A stretch of 64,000 nt of DNA from Mytilisepta virgata (Eukaryota; Mollusca; Bivalvia; Mytilida; Mytilidae), in the NCBI GenBank assembly GCA_028015205.1, contig CM051511.1, positions 34,154,001 to 34,218,000 on the forward strand, given 5' to 3'. Positions 46,740 through 55,188 of this stretch are shown piece after piece (positions within the stretch are counted from its first letter, which is position 1; every line of letters begins with the position of its first letter). The translations under genes were made by a program, and so were the position numbers. Under the pieces are notes generated by a model. That model saw nothing but the letters and a program-made list of their open reading frames with translations, was not told the DNA's origin and searched no databases.

Positions 46740-49205
46740 TCTTATCTTGTTCATCGCTGTTTTTCTCGTGCTCTTTGCTGCTCATCGCTGTTTTTCTCTT
46801 GTTCTTTGTTGCTCATCACTGTTTTTCTCTTGCTCTTTACTGCTCATCACTGTTTTTCTCTTGTTCTTTACGGCTCATCACTGTTTTTCTCTTGCTCGTT
46901 ACTACTTATCGCTGTTTTTCTCTTGGTTTTTGTAGCTCGTCGCTGTTTTTCTCGTGCTCTTTGCTGCTCGTCGCTGTTTTTCTCTTGTTCTTTGTTGCTC
47001 ATCACTGTTTTTCTCTTGCTCTTTACTGCTCATCACTGTTTTTCTCTTGTTCTTTACTGGTCGTCACTGTTTTTCTCGTGCTGTTTACTGCTCATCGCTG
47101 GTTTTTCTCTCGCTCTTTGTTGATCATCACTGTTTTTCTCGTACTCTTTGCTGCTCATCGCTGTTTTTCTCTTGTTCTTTGCTGCTCATCGCTGTTTTTC
47201 TCTTGTTCTTTACTGCTCATCACTGTTTTTCTCTTGTTCTTTACTGCTCATCACTGTTTTTCTCTCGTTCTTTACTGCTCATCGCTGTTTTTCTCTTGCT
47301 CTTTACTGCTTATGGCTGTTTTTCTCTCGCTCTTTGTTGATCATCACTGTTTTTCTCGTACTCTTTGCTGCTCATCGCTGTTTTTCTCTTGCTCTTTACT
47401 GCTTATGGCTGTTTTTCTCTCGCTCTTTGTTGATCATCACTGTTTTTCTCGTACTCTTTGCTGCTCATCGCTGTTTTTCTCTTGCTCGTTACTGCTTATC
47501 GCTGTTTTTCTCTTGGTTTTTGTAGCTCGTCGCTGTTTTTCTCGTGCTCTTTGCTGCTCGTCGCTGTTTTTCTCGTGCTCTTTGCTGCTCGTCGCTGTTT
47601 TTATCTTGTTCTTTGTTGCTCATCACTGTTTTTCTCTTGCTCTTTACTGCTCATCACTGTTTTTCTCTTGTTCTTTACTGGTCGTCACTGTTTTTCTCTT
47701 GCTCGTTACTACTTATCGCTGGTTTTTCTCTCGCTCTTTGTTGATCATCACTGTTTTTCTCGTACTCTTTGCTGCTCATCGCTGTTTTTCTCTTGCTCGT
47801 TACTGCTTATCGCTGTTTTTCTCTTGGTTTTTGTAGCTCGTCGCTGTTTTTCTCGTGCTCTATGCTGCTCGTCGCTGTTTTTCTCTTGTTCTTTGATGCT
47901 CGTCGCTGTTTTTCTCTTGTTCTTTGCTGGTCGTCACTGTTTTTCTCGTACTCTTTGCTGCTCATCACTGTTTTTCTCTTGTTCTTTACTGCTCGTCGCT
48001 GTTTTTCTCTCGTTCTTTACTGCTCATCGCTGTTTTTCTCTTGTTCTTTGTTGCTCATCACTGTTTTTCTCTTGCTCTTTACTGCTCATCACTGTTTTTC
48101 TCTCGTTCTTTACGTCTCATCGCTGTTTTTCTCTTGGTCTTTACTGCTTATGGCTGTTTTTCTCTCGCTCTTTGTTGATCATCACTGTTTTTCTCGTACT
48201 CTTTATGTCTCATCGCTGTTTTTCTCTTGCTCGTTACTGCTTATCGCTGTTTTTCTCTTGGTTTTTGTAGCTCATCGCTGTTTTTCTCGTGCTCTTTGCT
48301 GCTCATCGCTGTTTTTCTCGTGCTCTTTGCTGCTCATCGCTGTTTTTCTCTTGGTTTTTGTAGCTCGTCGCTATTTTTCTCGTGCTGTTTACTGCTCGTC
48401 GCTGTTTTTTCTCTTGTTCTTTGTTGCTCATCACTGTTTTTCTCTTGCTCTTTACTGCTCATCACTGTTTTTCTCTTGTTCTTTACTGCTTATCGCTGTT
48501 TTTCTCTTGGTTTTTGTAGCTCATCGCTGTTTGTCTCTTGCTCTTTACTGCTTATCGCTGTTTTTCTCTCGCTCTTTGTTGCTCATGGCTGTTTTTCTCT
48601 TGGTTTTTGTTGCTCGTCACTGTTTTTCTCGTGCTGTTTACTGCTCGTCGCTGTTTTTTCTCTTGTTCTTTGTTGCTCATCACTGTTTTTCTCTTGCTCT
48701 TTACTGCTCATCACTGTTTTTGTTTTGTTCTTTACTGCTTATCGCTGTTTTTCTCTTGGTTTTTGTAGCTCATCGCTGTTTGTCTCTTGCTCTTTACTGC
48801 TCATCGCTGTTTTTCTCTTGCTCTATGCTTCTCATCGCTGTTTTTCTCTTGTTCTTTGTTGCTCATCACTGTTTTTCTCTTGCTCTTTACTGCTCATCAC
48901 TGTTTTTCTCTTGTTCTTTACTGGTCATCGCTGTTTTTCTCTCGTTCTTTACCGCTCATCGCTGTTTTTCTCTTGCTCGTTACTGCTTATGGCTGTTTTT
49001 CTCTTGCTCTATGCTTCTCATCGCTGTTTTTCTCTTGTTCTTTGTTGCTCATCACTGTTTTTCTCTTGCTCTTTACTGCTCATCAATGTTTTTCTCTTGT
49101 TCTTTACTGGTCATCGCTGTTTTTCTCTCGTTCTTTACTGCTCATCGCTGTTTTTCTCTTGCTCTTTACTGCTTATGGCTGTTTTTCTCTCGCTTTTTGT
49201 TGTTC
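46740..49205. repeat. Left arm: 31 bp minisatellite, ~80 units
   Basis: Unit CTGTTTTTCTCTTGCTCTTT followed by ACTGCTCATCA, 31 bp with a handful of variants (TTGTTC/TTGCTC/CGTGCTC; ACTGCTC/TTGTAGCTC/TTGATC). Because 31 leaves remainder 1 on division by 3, one frame cycles through all three phases and repeats every 93 bases, giving the same 31-residue hydrophobic period in every frame. Open frames of up to 595 codons therefore exist in all three plus-strand phases. I regard these as by-products of the array. Flanked at 49205-49560 by a degenerate extension of the same words plus TTACTCGCGTGCTCATTTCG blocks. Confidence 0.95.
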
Positions 49206-49718
49206 ATCGCTACTCCTTACCTTACTCGCGTGCTTATTTCGTTTTATGGGACTACTTGTCTCTGTTTTCGCTGCCACTACTGCTCCTGCTGCTTTTTGCT
49301 GTTCGTTATCGCTGCTCTTCTCTTGCTCATCGCTGATCCTTTCTTGTTCTTTGCTGCTCATCCCTACTCAGGGCCTTACTCGCGTGCTCATTTCGCTCCT
49401 GCTGCTTGTTGCTGTTCGTCATCGCTGCTCTTCTCTTGCTCATCACTGCTCTTCTCTTGCTCATCGCTGCTCTTCTCTTGCTCTTTGCTGTTCATCGCTA
49501 CTCATGATCTTACTCGCGTGCTCATTTCAGTTTTTGGTGCTATTTGTCACTTTTAATCGCTGCTGCTGTTACTGCTGAAGGAATGTAGTTTACTGCTGAT
49601 GATCGGAAGGCCACTCGGTACTCATGTTGTCGGTTTGATTGGTAGATCAAGACTGATCGATGTGATTGTATACTGGGATATTTATCGACGACAAACACAA
49701 ATGAAACAGTTTCATATT

Positions 49719-50240
49719 TTATTTTACAAAATCTACATCAGTCAATGTTTTAAGTTCTGGTTCTTTCTCTTCAAACAAAGGTATGATCTTCTTCAGTTCT
49801 TTCCATTCGAAGGTGTCCAAGCCGATTCCTCTCTTTGTTGGACGATAGGTCCAGTATCCCCGGGGTATAAAGTGCTTTCTTATCCAAATAGTGGGGTATG
49901 GGGATTTGACGGTGACGAATACATTGTCCCCAATGTGATATCTCCAGTCGACTAGTTCTTTATCCTGTACTCTACCGATCAAATCATCCAGAACATCAGT
50001 AGTCTCGCATAAAGCTTTCCATTGTATCAAAGATAAGCTCACTCCGGTCTTGGTGGGCACCGTTTCACTTTCCCAAAATCTGAGATCTACTCTTTTACTG
50101 CCATTCCATTCTGTCAGCTCTGCATACGTTCCTCCACCAAGTAGTACTTTCAAAGGAATACGACCAGTCTTCCTTGGTTCACCACACCGTCTTCGAACAT
50201 GGCAGAAACGATTCTCTCGTATACTCGTAGGGGGGTCCAT
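49719..50240 (-). CDS. Left-arm protein with two PC4-like ssDNA-binding repeats
   Basis: This 173-residue frame is identical in protein sequence to 55189-55710. Repeat 1 (~38-90) contains SKRVDLRFWE and PTKTGVSLSLIQW. Repeat 2 (~105-155) contains PTIWIRKHF and PTKRGIGLDTFEW. The pattern V-x-(I/L)-R-x-(F/W) ... P-T-K-x-G-(I/V)-x-L-x-x-x-x-W is that of the PC4 (positive cofactor 4) fold, which binds single-stranded DNA as a dimer. Having both half-sites in one chain would give a single-chain pseudo-dimer (inference). A protein-primed, strand-displacing replicon needs an ssDNA-binding protein, a plausible role. The start is the ATG at 50240; a GTG 30 bases upstream also keeps the frame. TATA box at 50273-50281. 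The stop overlaps an AATAAA. Confidence 0.65.
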   Translation of the reverse strand: MDPPTSIRENRFCHVRRRCGEPRKTGRIPLKVLLGGGTYAELTEWNGSKRVDLRFWESETVPTKTGVSLSLIQWKALCETTDVLDDLIGRVQDKELVDWRYHIGDNVFVTVKSPYPTIWIRKHFIPRGYWTYRPTKRGIGLDTFEWKELKKIIPLFEEKEPELKTLTDVDFVK

Positions 50241-50272
50241 CGTACGAATGACTTCTCTGACTATCTTCACTT

Positions 50273-50281
50273 CCTTTTATA
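50273..50281 (-). promoter_or_regulatory. TATA box of left-arm PC4-like gene
   Basis: On the minus strand TATAAAAGG lies ~33 bases upstream of the ATG at 50240, so the 5' leader would be very short. An identical arrangement occurs in the right arm. Confidence 0.65.
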
Positions 50282-50442
50282 CATTTATGACATGAGACTA
50301 CTCTGCATTGACAAACTTGTAACTGTCTACATATATACATGTATATATATAGTGTTGCCAGAAGATCCCGATACCGGGGTTTTGTATCTGAGGCACTGGC
50401 AGTCCACCCGGCTAGAGGAAAATACCGACAATCGTGTTCGGG

Positions 50443-50757
50443 ATGAACGAGATTACATCCGCCACCTTTCCCGATATGGTTCGCCACACATTCAACCTAC
50501 AAAATACGACCTTCAAGAACAACGTGTCGTTTGGATTTATAGTGAGAAACGCAGAGACCGGAGAACTAAGATACTTCCATTCCAGGACGGGGACGAATGT
50601 TCTCTGTCTCGATGATGTTAGATGGACATCAAAGATGGCTCCACCCATTCTCTTGCTTTTTGCTGCTCATCGCTGTTTTTCTCTTGCTCTGCTAATGATG
50701 ACCTTACCTCATTTCAGTTTTGGGGCAACTTGTCGCTGTTTTCGCCGCTGTTGCTAG
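50443..50757 (+). pseudogene. Left-arm ORF fragment of uncertain origin
   Basis: From an ATG at 50443 the frame contains FKNNVSFGFIVRNAETGELR followed by YFHS. I associate that kind of tract with proteins encoded by Polinton-like elements, from memory and with low certainty. From about 50590 the frame runs into a repeat (ACGAATGTTCTC ... ACATCAAAGATGGCT) that recurs twice near the centre of the arm, and then into minisatellite-like words. The C-terminal half is thus not original coding sequence. Upstream the left arm has an in-frame TAG where the right arm has CAG. The mirror copy is at 54672-54986. Confidence 0.4.
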
Positions 50758-50824
50758 TGGTGGTCGATTGTCGTTAGTCAAAGATTGGATCTGTGCGAGA
50801 GCACCCTTAGATCCGGGTTATTTA

Positions 50825-51000
50825 AAAGTCCACTCTGCATTTATCCAGGCTTGTGACTGGCTATCTTAAGATAGGCTGCATTAATCCTGCTCAATTTTTT
50901 ATGACACTCTGCATTTGTCCAGGCTTGTGACTGGCTATATATATGTATAAACATATATAGGCTGCATTACCCTCCTTCCCTTTTTTTGTTATATTTTTTT
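50825..51000. repeat. Left arm: two ~95 bp repeats with small hairpins
   Basis: CACTCTGCATTTRTCCAGGC, TTGTGACTGGCTAT and AGGCTGCATTA occur twice. Each copy has its own small palindrome between the last two blocks (ATCTTAAGAT in one; TATATATATGTATAAACATA in the other). Mirrored at 54430-54605. Confidence 0.85.
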
Positions 51001-51033
51001 CTGTTTTTCTTTGTAATATGTTCCAATTCCTCC

Positions 51034-51602
51034 GTCACATAGAGTCATTGCTGTCTTCAGCTGGAGGTGGGTCGTAGTCGTTCAATACACGGTTAAGCAG
51101 ATATTTTCGTTTTTCTACGGCCTAATCCCATGATTCTTTTGATTCGTAGTCTTCCTATTCTCTCCAGCGTTTAGCCGTTTTTCTTGATCTCTCTATGTAC
51201 GGGGTCTTTATTTATGTCTTGATGCCAGGACACCAGTCCGAGGTAATGCTTTCGTATTTCGTCTCTGTATGAGTCAAACATGTCTCTATATGCTGCCAAG
51301 CGTGCCTTGTCTTCTTCCATTCCGGCTTCGACAAGTTCGTTTACTTTCTGTGAGTATTCCGATTGATGTACTTGAAATGTTCTATTCAAAATGACTTCCC
51401 ATGGAGACTGTTCGCATTGCTCTTCGGAGTCTTCGTTGGACTCCTGTTCACTACTTTGTTCCGATTCATCGTTATCGGCTTTTGTAGTGGTATCTGAGAC
51501 TGAATCACTATGGTCTGTTGAATCCTTCTCCATACCGTGTGCATTCTTTTTGTGTCGCACTATGTTGAAGTTTCGCTTGGATTGGTATCCACAGGTATAC
51601 AT
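51034..51602 (-). pseudogene. Left-arm C2H2-like/WEV-family protein, decayed 3' end
   Basis: The intact part (51171-51602, 143 residues) starts MYTCGYQSKRNFNIVRHKKN, a C2H2-finger-like tract in which the first cysteine position is occupied by the initiating Met. An acidic Ser/Glu/Asp stretch follows, then a conserved block with PWEVILNRTFQVHQ, EAGMEEDKARLAAY and SWHQDINKDPVHREI. From memory, such blocks occur in proteins associated with Polinton-like elements. After residue ~140 the frame is broken by a 1 bp shift. The family-like tail is recognisable to ~51034 in another frame, where it meets in-frame TAG codons. The ATG follows directly on the TAA of the ORF 51603-52058 in the same phase. 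Confidence 0.5.
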
Positions 51603-52058
51603 TTAAGACGTCTTTCTTTCCTTGGATTCAATAGTAGAATGAGCTGCGGTCGTCCTGCAAGTGCTTATATTACCTACAGGTTCCTCAACGGCTTGTTGAT
51701 TCATACACAAACGTTTGGCAAAGTATTCGTTTCGAGATTGTTGCAGTTCAGATTTCACTTTTCTGATGAGGTTTCTATTAAGTCTTGTCCACTCGTTGTC
51801 AATCCTTCTACACCCCTTGCAGACATTCATGTTTTTGTAGAATTCCGCAAAGCTCTTGTTCATTTGACACTTTGTACATTTCTTGTTTGGATCCACTTTG
51901 CTGGGTCCTCCACTTGTGTTGTCCAGCCGTTTGGTTCTCTCCACTTTGGTTGGAAGTATTTTCCTTTTCATTTCTGGTTTTGCTTTGGTCTTTGAAAGAT
52001 CCACAGGTATTAAGTATCTACCAGGAACCAATAAACCGAGAGGCGTTTTCGACTCCAT
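51603..52058 (-). CDS. Left-arm CXXC-CXXC zinc-ribbon-like ORF
   Basis: A 151-residue basic protein. A Lys/Arg-rich N-terminal half leads to KKCTKCQMNKSFAEFYKNMN then VCKGCRR, giving C-x2-C-x15-C-x2-C. Such KC-x-x-C...F-x-x-F/Y...C-x-x-C modules are common in nuclease-associated and other mobile-element or virus zinc-binding proteins; no catalytic residues are visible. It is one codon shorter than its right-arm partner and differs at about 22 residues. It ends in TAA immediately followed, in phase, by the ATG of 51171-51602. Confidence 0.5.
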   Translation of the reverse strand: MESKTPLGLLVPGRYLIPVDLSKTKAKPEMKRKILPTKVERTKRLDNTSGGPSKVDPNKKCTKCQMNKSFAEFYKNMNVCKGCRRIDNEWTRLNRNLIRKVKSELQQSRNEYFAKRLCMNQQAVEEPVGNISTCRTTAAHSTIESKERKTS

Positions 52059-52259
52059 TGGTACGTGTGTGTTGTTTGACGGTCTTCAAACAACTGACGA
52101 AATTAAACAAAACCTCTGAATATATTTTCGTTAAAAGCTTTCCATTGGCGTCATGGTGGCGAAGATTGTTTTTGTCTATTCATTCAGACAACACAGTTCG
52201 CTGTTCGTTGTTGCTATTGCTGCTGAGGAGGTGAAGGTGGGATTCTCACTGTTTCGTTA

Positions 52260-52510
52260 TAAGTCACCTCTTAGTCTCGTTGATGTTACGATGGATACAA
52301 AAGATGGCTGCGTTCATGTAACGCGGACCTGAAAGAGAACACCCTTATGAAACAGAAATTTTAGAGTCTTTCCGGACGGGAACGAATGTTCTCGGTCTCG
52401 TTGATGCTACGACGTACATCAAAGATGGCTGCCCCAAAGTAACACGGACCTGAAAGGGAACACCCTAATGAAACGAAAATTTAAGAGTCTTTCCGGACGG
52501 AAACGAACGT
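52260..52510. repeat. Left arm: ~110 bp direct repeats (AAAGATGGCTG)
   Basis: Two and a half copies of a unit carrying ACAAAAGATGGCTGC / ACATCAAAGATGGCTGC, CGGACCTGAAAG and GAGTCTTTCCGGACGG. The AAGATGGC core resembles a YY1-type site. A third relative lies at 50590-50640. Mirrored at ~52940-53190. Confidence 0.8.
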
Positions 52511-52524
52511 TTCCGGATTTCAGT

Positions 52525-52640
52525 CCTAACCATAACCCTAACTCGAGTCCTAACCGCAACCCTAACTCTAACCCTAACCCTAACCCTAGTTCTAACCCTA
52601 ATTTTAACTCTAACCCTAACCCTAGTGCTGCCTCTAACCC
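52525..52640. repeat. Left arm: degenerate CCCTAA telomere-like tract
   Basis: A run of hexamer variants (CCCTAA mixed with CTCTAA, TCCTAA, CGCAAC) about 110 bp long. The right arm has the mirrored TTAGGG-type tract at ~52800-52925. On the plus strand the order is CCCTAA then TTAGGG, the opposite of a telomere-to-telomere fusion. Confidence 0.88.
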
Positions 52641-52706
52641 ATATCGTAGGTCTGTCTCGTACTCCTACTCTAACCGGTCCATACCTCACGTCGATGGTTC
52701 ACTGGT

Positions 52707-52744
52707 GCAAGCGTGACAAACACGAGGCAAACAGTCACGCTTGC
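52707..52744. other. Centre of palindrome: hairpin apex with 16 bp loop
   Basis: GCAAGCGTGAC (52707-52717), a 16 bp loop, then GTCACGCTTGC (52734-52744). Beyond this the arms pair with several mismatches before strong pairing resumes at CCGGTCCATACCTCACGTCG. The local centre is 52725.5, whereas the outer arms centre on 52714.5, so small indels (net ~22 bp) have accumulated only in the inner part. Confidence 0.93.
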
Positions 52745-52799
52745 TTAGGTGATCCAACGACGTGAGGTATGGACCGGTTAGAGTAGGAGTACGAGACAG

Positions 52800-52925
52800 A
52801 CCTACGATAAGGGTTAGAAGCAGGCCTAAGGTTAGGGTTAGAGTTAAAATTAGGGTTAGAACTAGGGTTAGGGTTATAGTTAGGGTTAGGGTTAGGTCTG
52901 GAGTTAGGGTTATGGTTAGGACTGA
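52800..52925. repeat. Right arm: degenerate TTAGGG telomere-like tract
   Basis: Mirror of 52525-52640: TTAGGG with TTAGAG, TTAGGA and TTATGG variants. The variant order is not identical to the left arm, so this part of the palindrome is diverged. Confidence 0.88.
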
Positions 52926-53368
52926 AATCCGGAAACGTTCGTTTCCGTCCGGAAAGACTCTTAAATTTTCGTTTCATTAGGGTGTTCCCTTTCAGGTCCG
53001 CGTTACTTGGAGGCAGCCATCTTTGATGTCCGTCGTAGCATCAACGAGACCGAGAACATTCGTTCCCGTCCGGAAAGACTCTAAAATTTCTGTTTCATAA
53101 GGGTGTTCTCTTTCAGGTCCGCGTTACATGAACGCAGCCATCTTTTGTATCCATCGTAACATCAACGAGACTAAGAGGTGACTTATAACGAAACAGTGAG
53201 AATCCCACCTTCACCTCCTCAGTAGCAATAGCAACAACGAACAGCGAACTGTGTGGGGTAATCTTCGTCTCTATGACACCAATGAAAAGCTTTTAACGAA
53301 AATATAATCAGAGGTTTTGTTTAATTTCGTCAGTTGTTTGAAGACCGTCAAACAACACACACGTACCA

Positions 53369-53827
53369 ATGGAGTCGAAAACGCCTCTCGTTGATTTAGT
53401 GGTTCCTGCTAGATATTTAATACCTGTGGATCTTTCTAACACCAAAGCAAAACCACAAAGGAAAAGGAAATTACTTCTAACCAAAGTGAAGAGAACCAAA
53501 CGGCTGGATAACACAAGTGGAGGACCCAACAAAGTGGATCCAAACAAAAAATGTAAAAAGTGTCAAACGAACAAGAGCTTTGCGGAATTCTACAAAAACA
53601 TGAATATCTGCAAGGGATGTAGAAGGATTGACAACGAGTGGAAAAGACTTAAAAGAGACCTCATCAGAAAAGTGAAATCTGAACTGCAACAATGTCGAAA
53701 CGAATACTTTGCCAAACGTTTGTGTATGAATCAACAAGCCGCTGAGGAACCTGTATCTAATATAAGCACTTGCAGGACGACCGGAACTCATTCTACTATT
53801 GAATCCAAGGAAATAAAGACGTCTTAA
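53369..53827 (+). CDS. Right-arm CXXC-CXXC zinc-ribbon-like ORF
   Basis: 152 residues, with cysteines at 62, 65, 81 and 84 (KKCKKCQTNKSFAEFYKN ... ICKGCRR), a basic N-terminal half and a charged C-terminal half. It is the partner of 51603-52058. By eye ~35-40 of 456 bases differ, and more than half of the differences change a residue, so there is no sign of strong purifying selection between the copies. The cysteines are kept in both. TAA at 53825-53827 is followed at once by the in-phase ATG of the next ORF. Confidence 0.5.
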   Translation: MESKTPLVDLVVPARYLIPVDLSNTKAKPQRKRKLLLTKVKRTKRLDNTSGGPNKVDPNKKCKKCQTNKSFAEFYKNMNICKGCRRIDNEWKRLKRDLIRKVKSELQQCRNEYFAKRLCMNQQAAEEPVSNISTCRTTGTHSTIESKEIKTS

Positions 53828-54395
53828 ATGTATACCTGTGGATACCAATCCAAGCGAAACTTCAACATAGTGCGACACAAAAAGAATGCACACGGTATGG
53901 AGAAGGATTCAACAGACCATAGTGATTCAGTCTCAGATACCACTACAAAAGCCGATAACGATGAATCGGAACAAAGTAGTGACCATGGATCCAACGAAGA
54001 CTCCGAAGAGCTTTGCGAACAGTCCCTATGGGAAGTCATTTTGAATAGAACATTTCAAGTACATCAATCGGAATACTCACAGAAAGTAAACGAACTTGTC
54101 GAAGCCGGAATGGAAGAAGACAAGGCACGCTTGGCAGCATATAGAGACATGTTTGACTCATACAGAGACGAAATATAAAAGCATTACCTCGGACTGGTGT
54201 CCTGGCATCAAGACATAAATAAAGACCCCGTACATAGAGAGATCAAGAAAAACGGCTAAACACTAGAGAGAATAGGAAGACTACGAATCAAAAGAATCAT
54301 GGGATTAGGCCGTAGAAAAACGAAAATATCTGCTTAACCGAGTATTGAACGACTACGACCCACCTCCAGCTGAAGACAGCAATGACTCTATGTGA
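53828..54395 (+). pseudogene. Right-arm C2H2-like/WEV-family protein, truncated
   Basis: Counterpart of 51034-51602. The open part is only 116 residues because the codon that is CGA in the left arm is TAA here (54176-54178). The region 54179-54395 keeps recognisable family sequence. It shares with the left arm a frame shift in an A run near 54250 and at least two in-frame TAG codons (for example in the ESWD segment), and adds a further TAG where the left arm has TGG. The final readable motif is LNDYDPPPAEDSNDSM before a TGA at 54393. So some lesions predate the duplication of the arms and others postdate it. Confidence 0.55.
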
Positions 54396-54429
54396 CGGAG
54401 GAATTGGAACATATTACAAAGAAAAACAG

Positions 54430-54605
54430 AAAAAATATAACAAAAAAAGGGAAGGAGGGTAATGCAGCCTATATATGTTTATACATATATATAGCCAGTC
54501 ACAAGCCTGGACAAATGCAGAGTGTCATAAAAAATTGAGCAGGATTAATGCAGCCTATCTTAAGATAGCCAGTCACAAGCCTGGATAAATGCAGAGTGGA
54601 CTTTT
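54430..54605. repeat. Right arm: two ~95 bp repeats with small hairpins
   Basis: Mirror of 50825-51000, with AATGCAGCCTAT, ATAGCCAGTCACAAGCCTGG and AAATGCAGAGTG in each copy. Confidence 0.85.
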
Positions 54606-54671
54606 AAATAACCCGGATCTAAGGGTGCTCTCGCACAGATCCAATCTTTGACTAACGACAATCGACCACCA

Positions 54672-54986
54672 CTAGCAACAGCGGCGAAAACAGCGACAAG
54701 TTGCCCCAAAACTGAAATGAGGTAAGGTCATCATTAGCAGAGCAAGAGAAAAACAGCGATGAGCAGCAAAAAGCAAGAGAATGGGTGGAGCCATCTTTGA
54801 TGTCCATCTAACATCATCGAGACAGAGAACATTCGTCCCCGTCCTGGAATGGAAGTATCTTAGTTCTCCGGTCTCTGCGTTTCTCACTATAAATCCAAAC
54901 GACACGTTGTTCTTGAAGGTCGTATTTTGTAGGTTGAATGTGTGGCGAACCATATCGGGAAAGGTGGCGGATGTAATCTCGTTCAT
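54672..54986 (-). pseudogene. Right-arm ORF fragment of uncertain origin
   Basis: Mirror of 50443-50757 with the same protein sequence. Upstream of the ATG the frame stays open ~15 codons longer than in the left arm, because CAG replaces the left-arm TAG, but no better start codon appears. Composition and the fused repeat tail argue against a functional protein. Confidence 0.4.
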
Positions 54987-55147
54987 CCCGAACACGATTG
55001 TCGGTATTTTCCTCTGTCCGGGTGGACTGCCAGTGCCTCAGATACAAAACCCCGGTATCGGGATCTTCTGGCAACACTATATATATACATGTATATATGT
55101 AGACAGTTACAAGTTTGTCAATGCAGAGTAGTCTCATGTCATAAATG

Positions 55148-55156
55148 TATAAAAGG
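55148..55156 (+). promoter_or_regulatory. TATA box of right-arm PC4-like gene
   Basis: TATAAAAGG lies 33 bases before the ATG at 55189. The preceding ~70 bp contains a TATATATATACATGTATATA palindrome (55080-55100). Identical to the left-arm arrangement. Confidence 0.65.
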
Positions 55157-55188
55157 AAGTGAAGATAGTCAGAGAAGTCATTCGTACG

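Noticed and set aside
46670..49578. Long overlapping plus-strand reading frames (up to 595 codons) rich in FFSCSLLL
   Set aside because: They are by-products of the stop-free 31 bp minisatellite; all three frames give the same periodic peptide and none has a promoter, start context or domain. The mirrored minus-strand frames at 55851-58759 are rejected for the same reason.
50199..50615. 138-codon frame opposite and downstream of the PC4-like gene (mirror 54814-55230)
   Set aside because: It overlaps the TATA region and start of the PC4-like gene antisense and another frame with better character; no domain seen.
52525..52925. Head-to-head telomere fusion
   Set aside because: The repeat order is CCCTAA then TTAGGG on the plus strand, opposite to a fusion of chromosome ends, and the hexamers are degenerate and short.
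52468..52977. Frames rich in NPNSNPNPNP or RVRVRVRV
   Set aside because: Translations of the telomere-like hexamer tracts.
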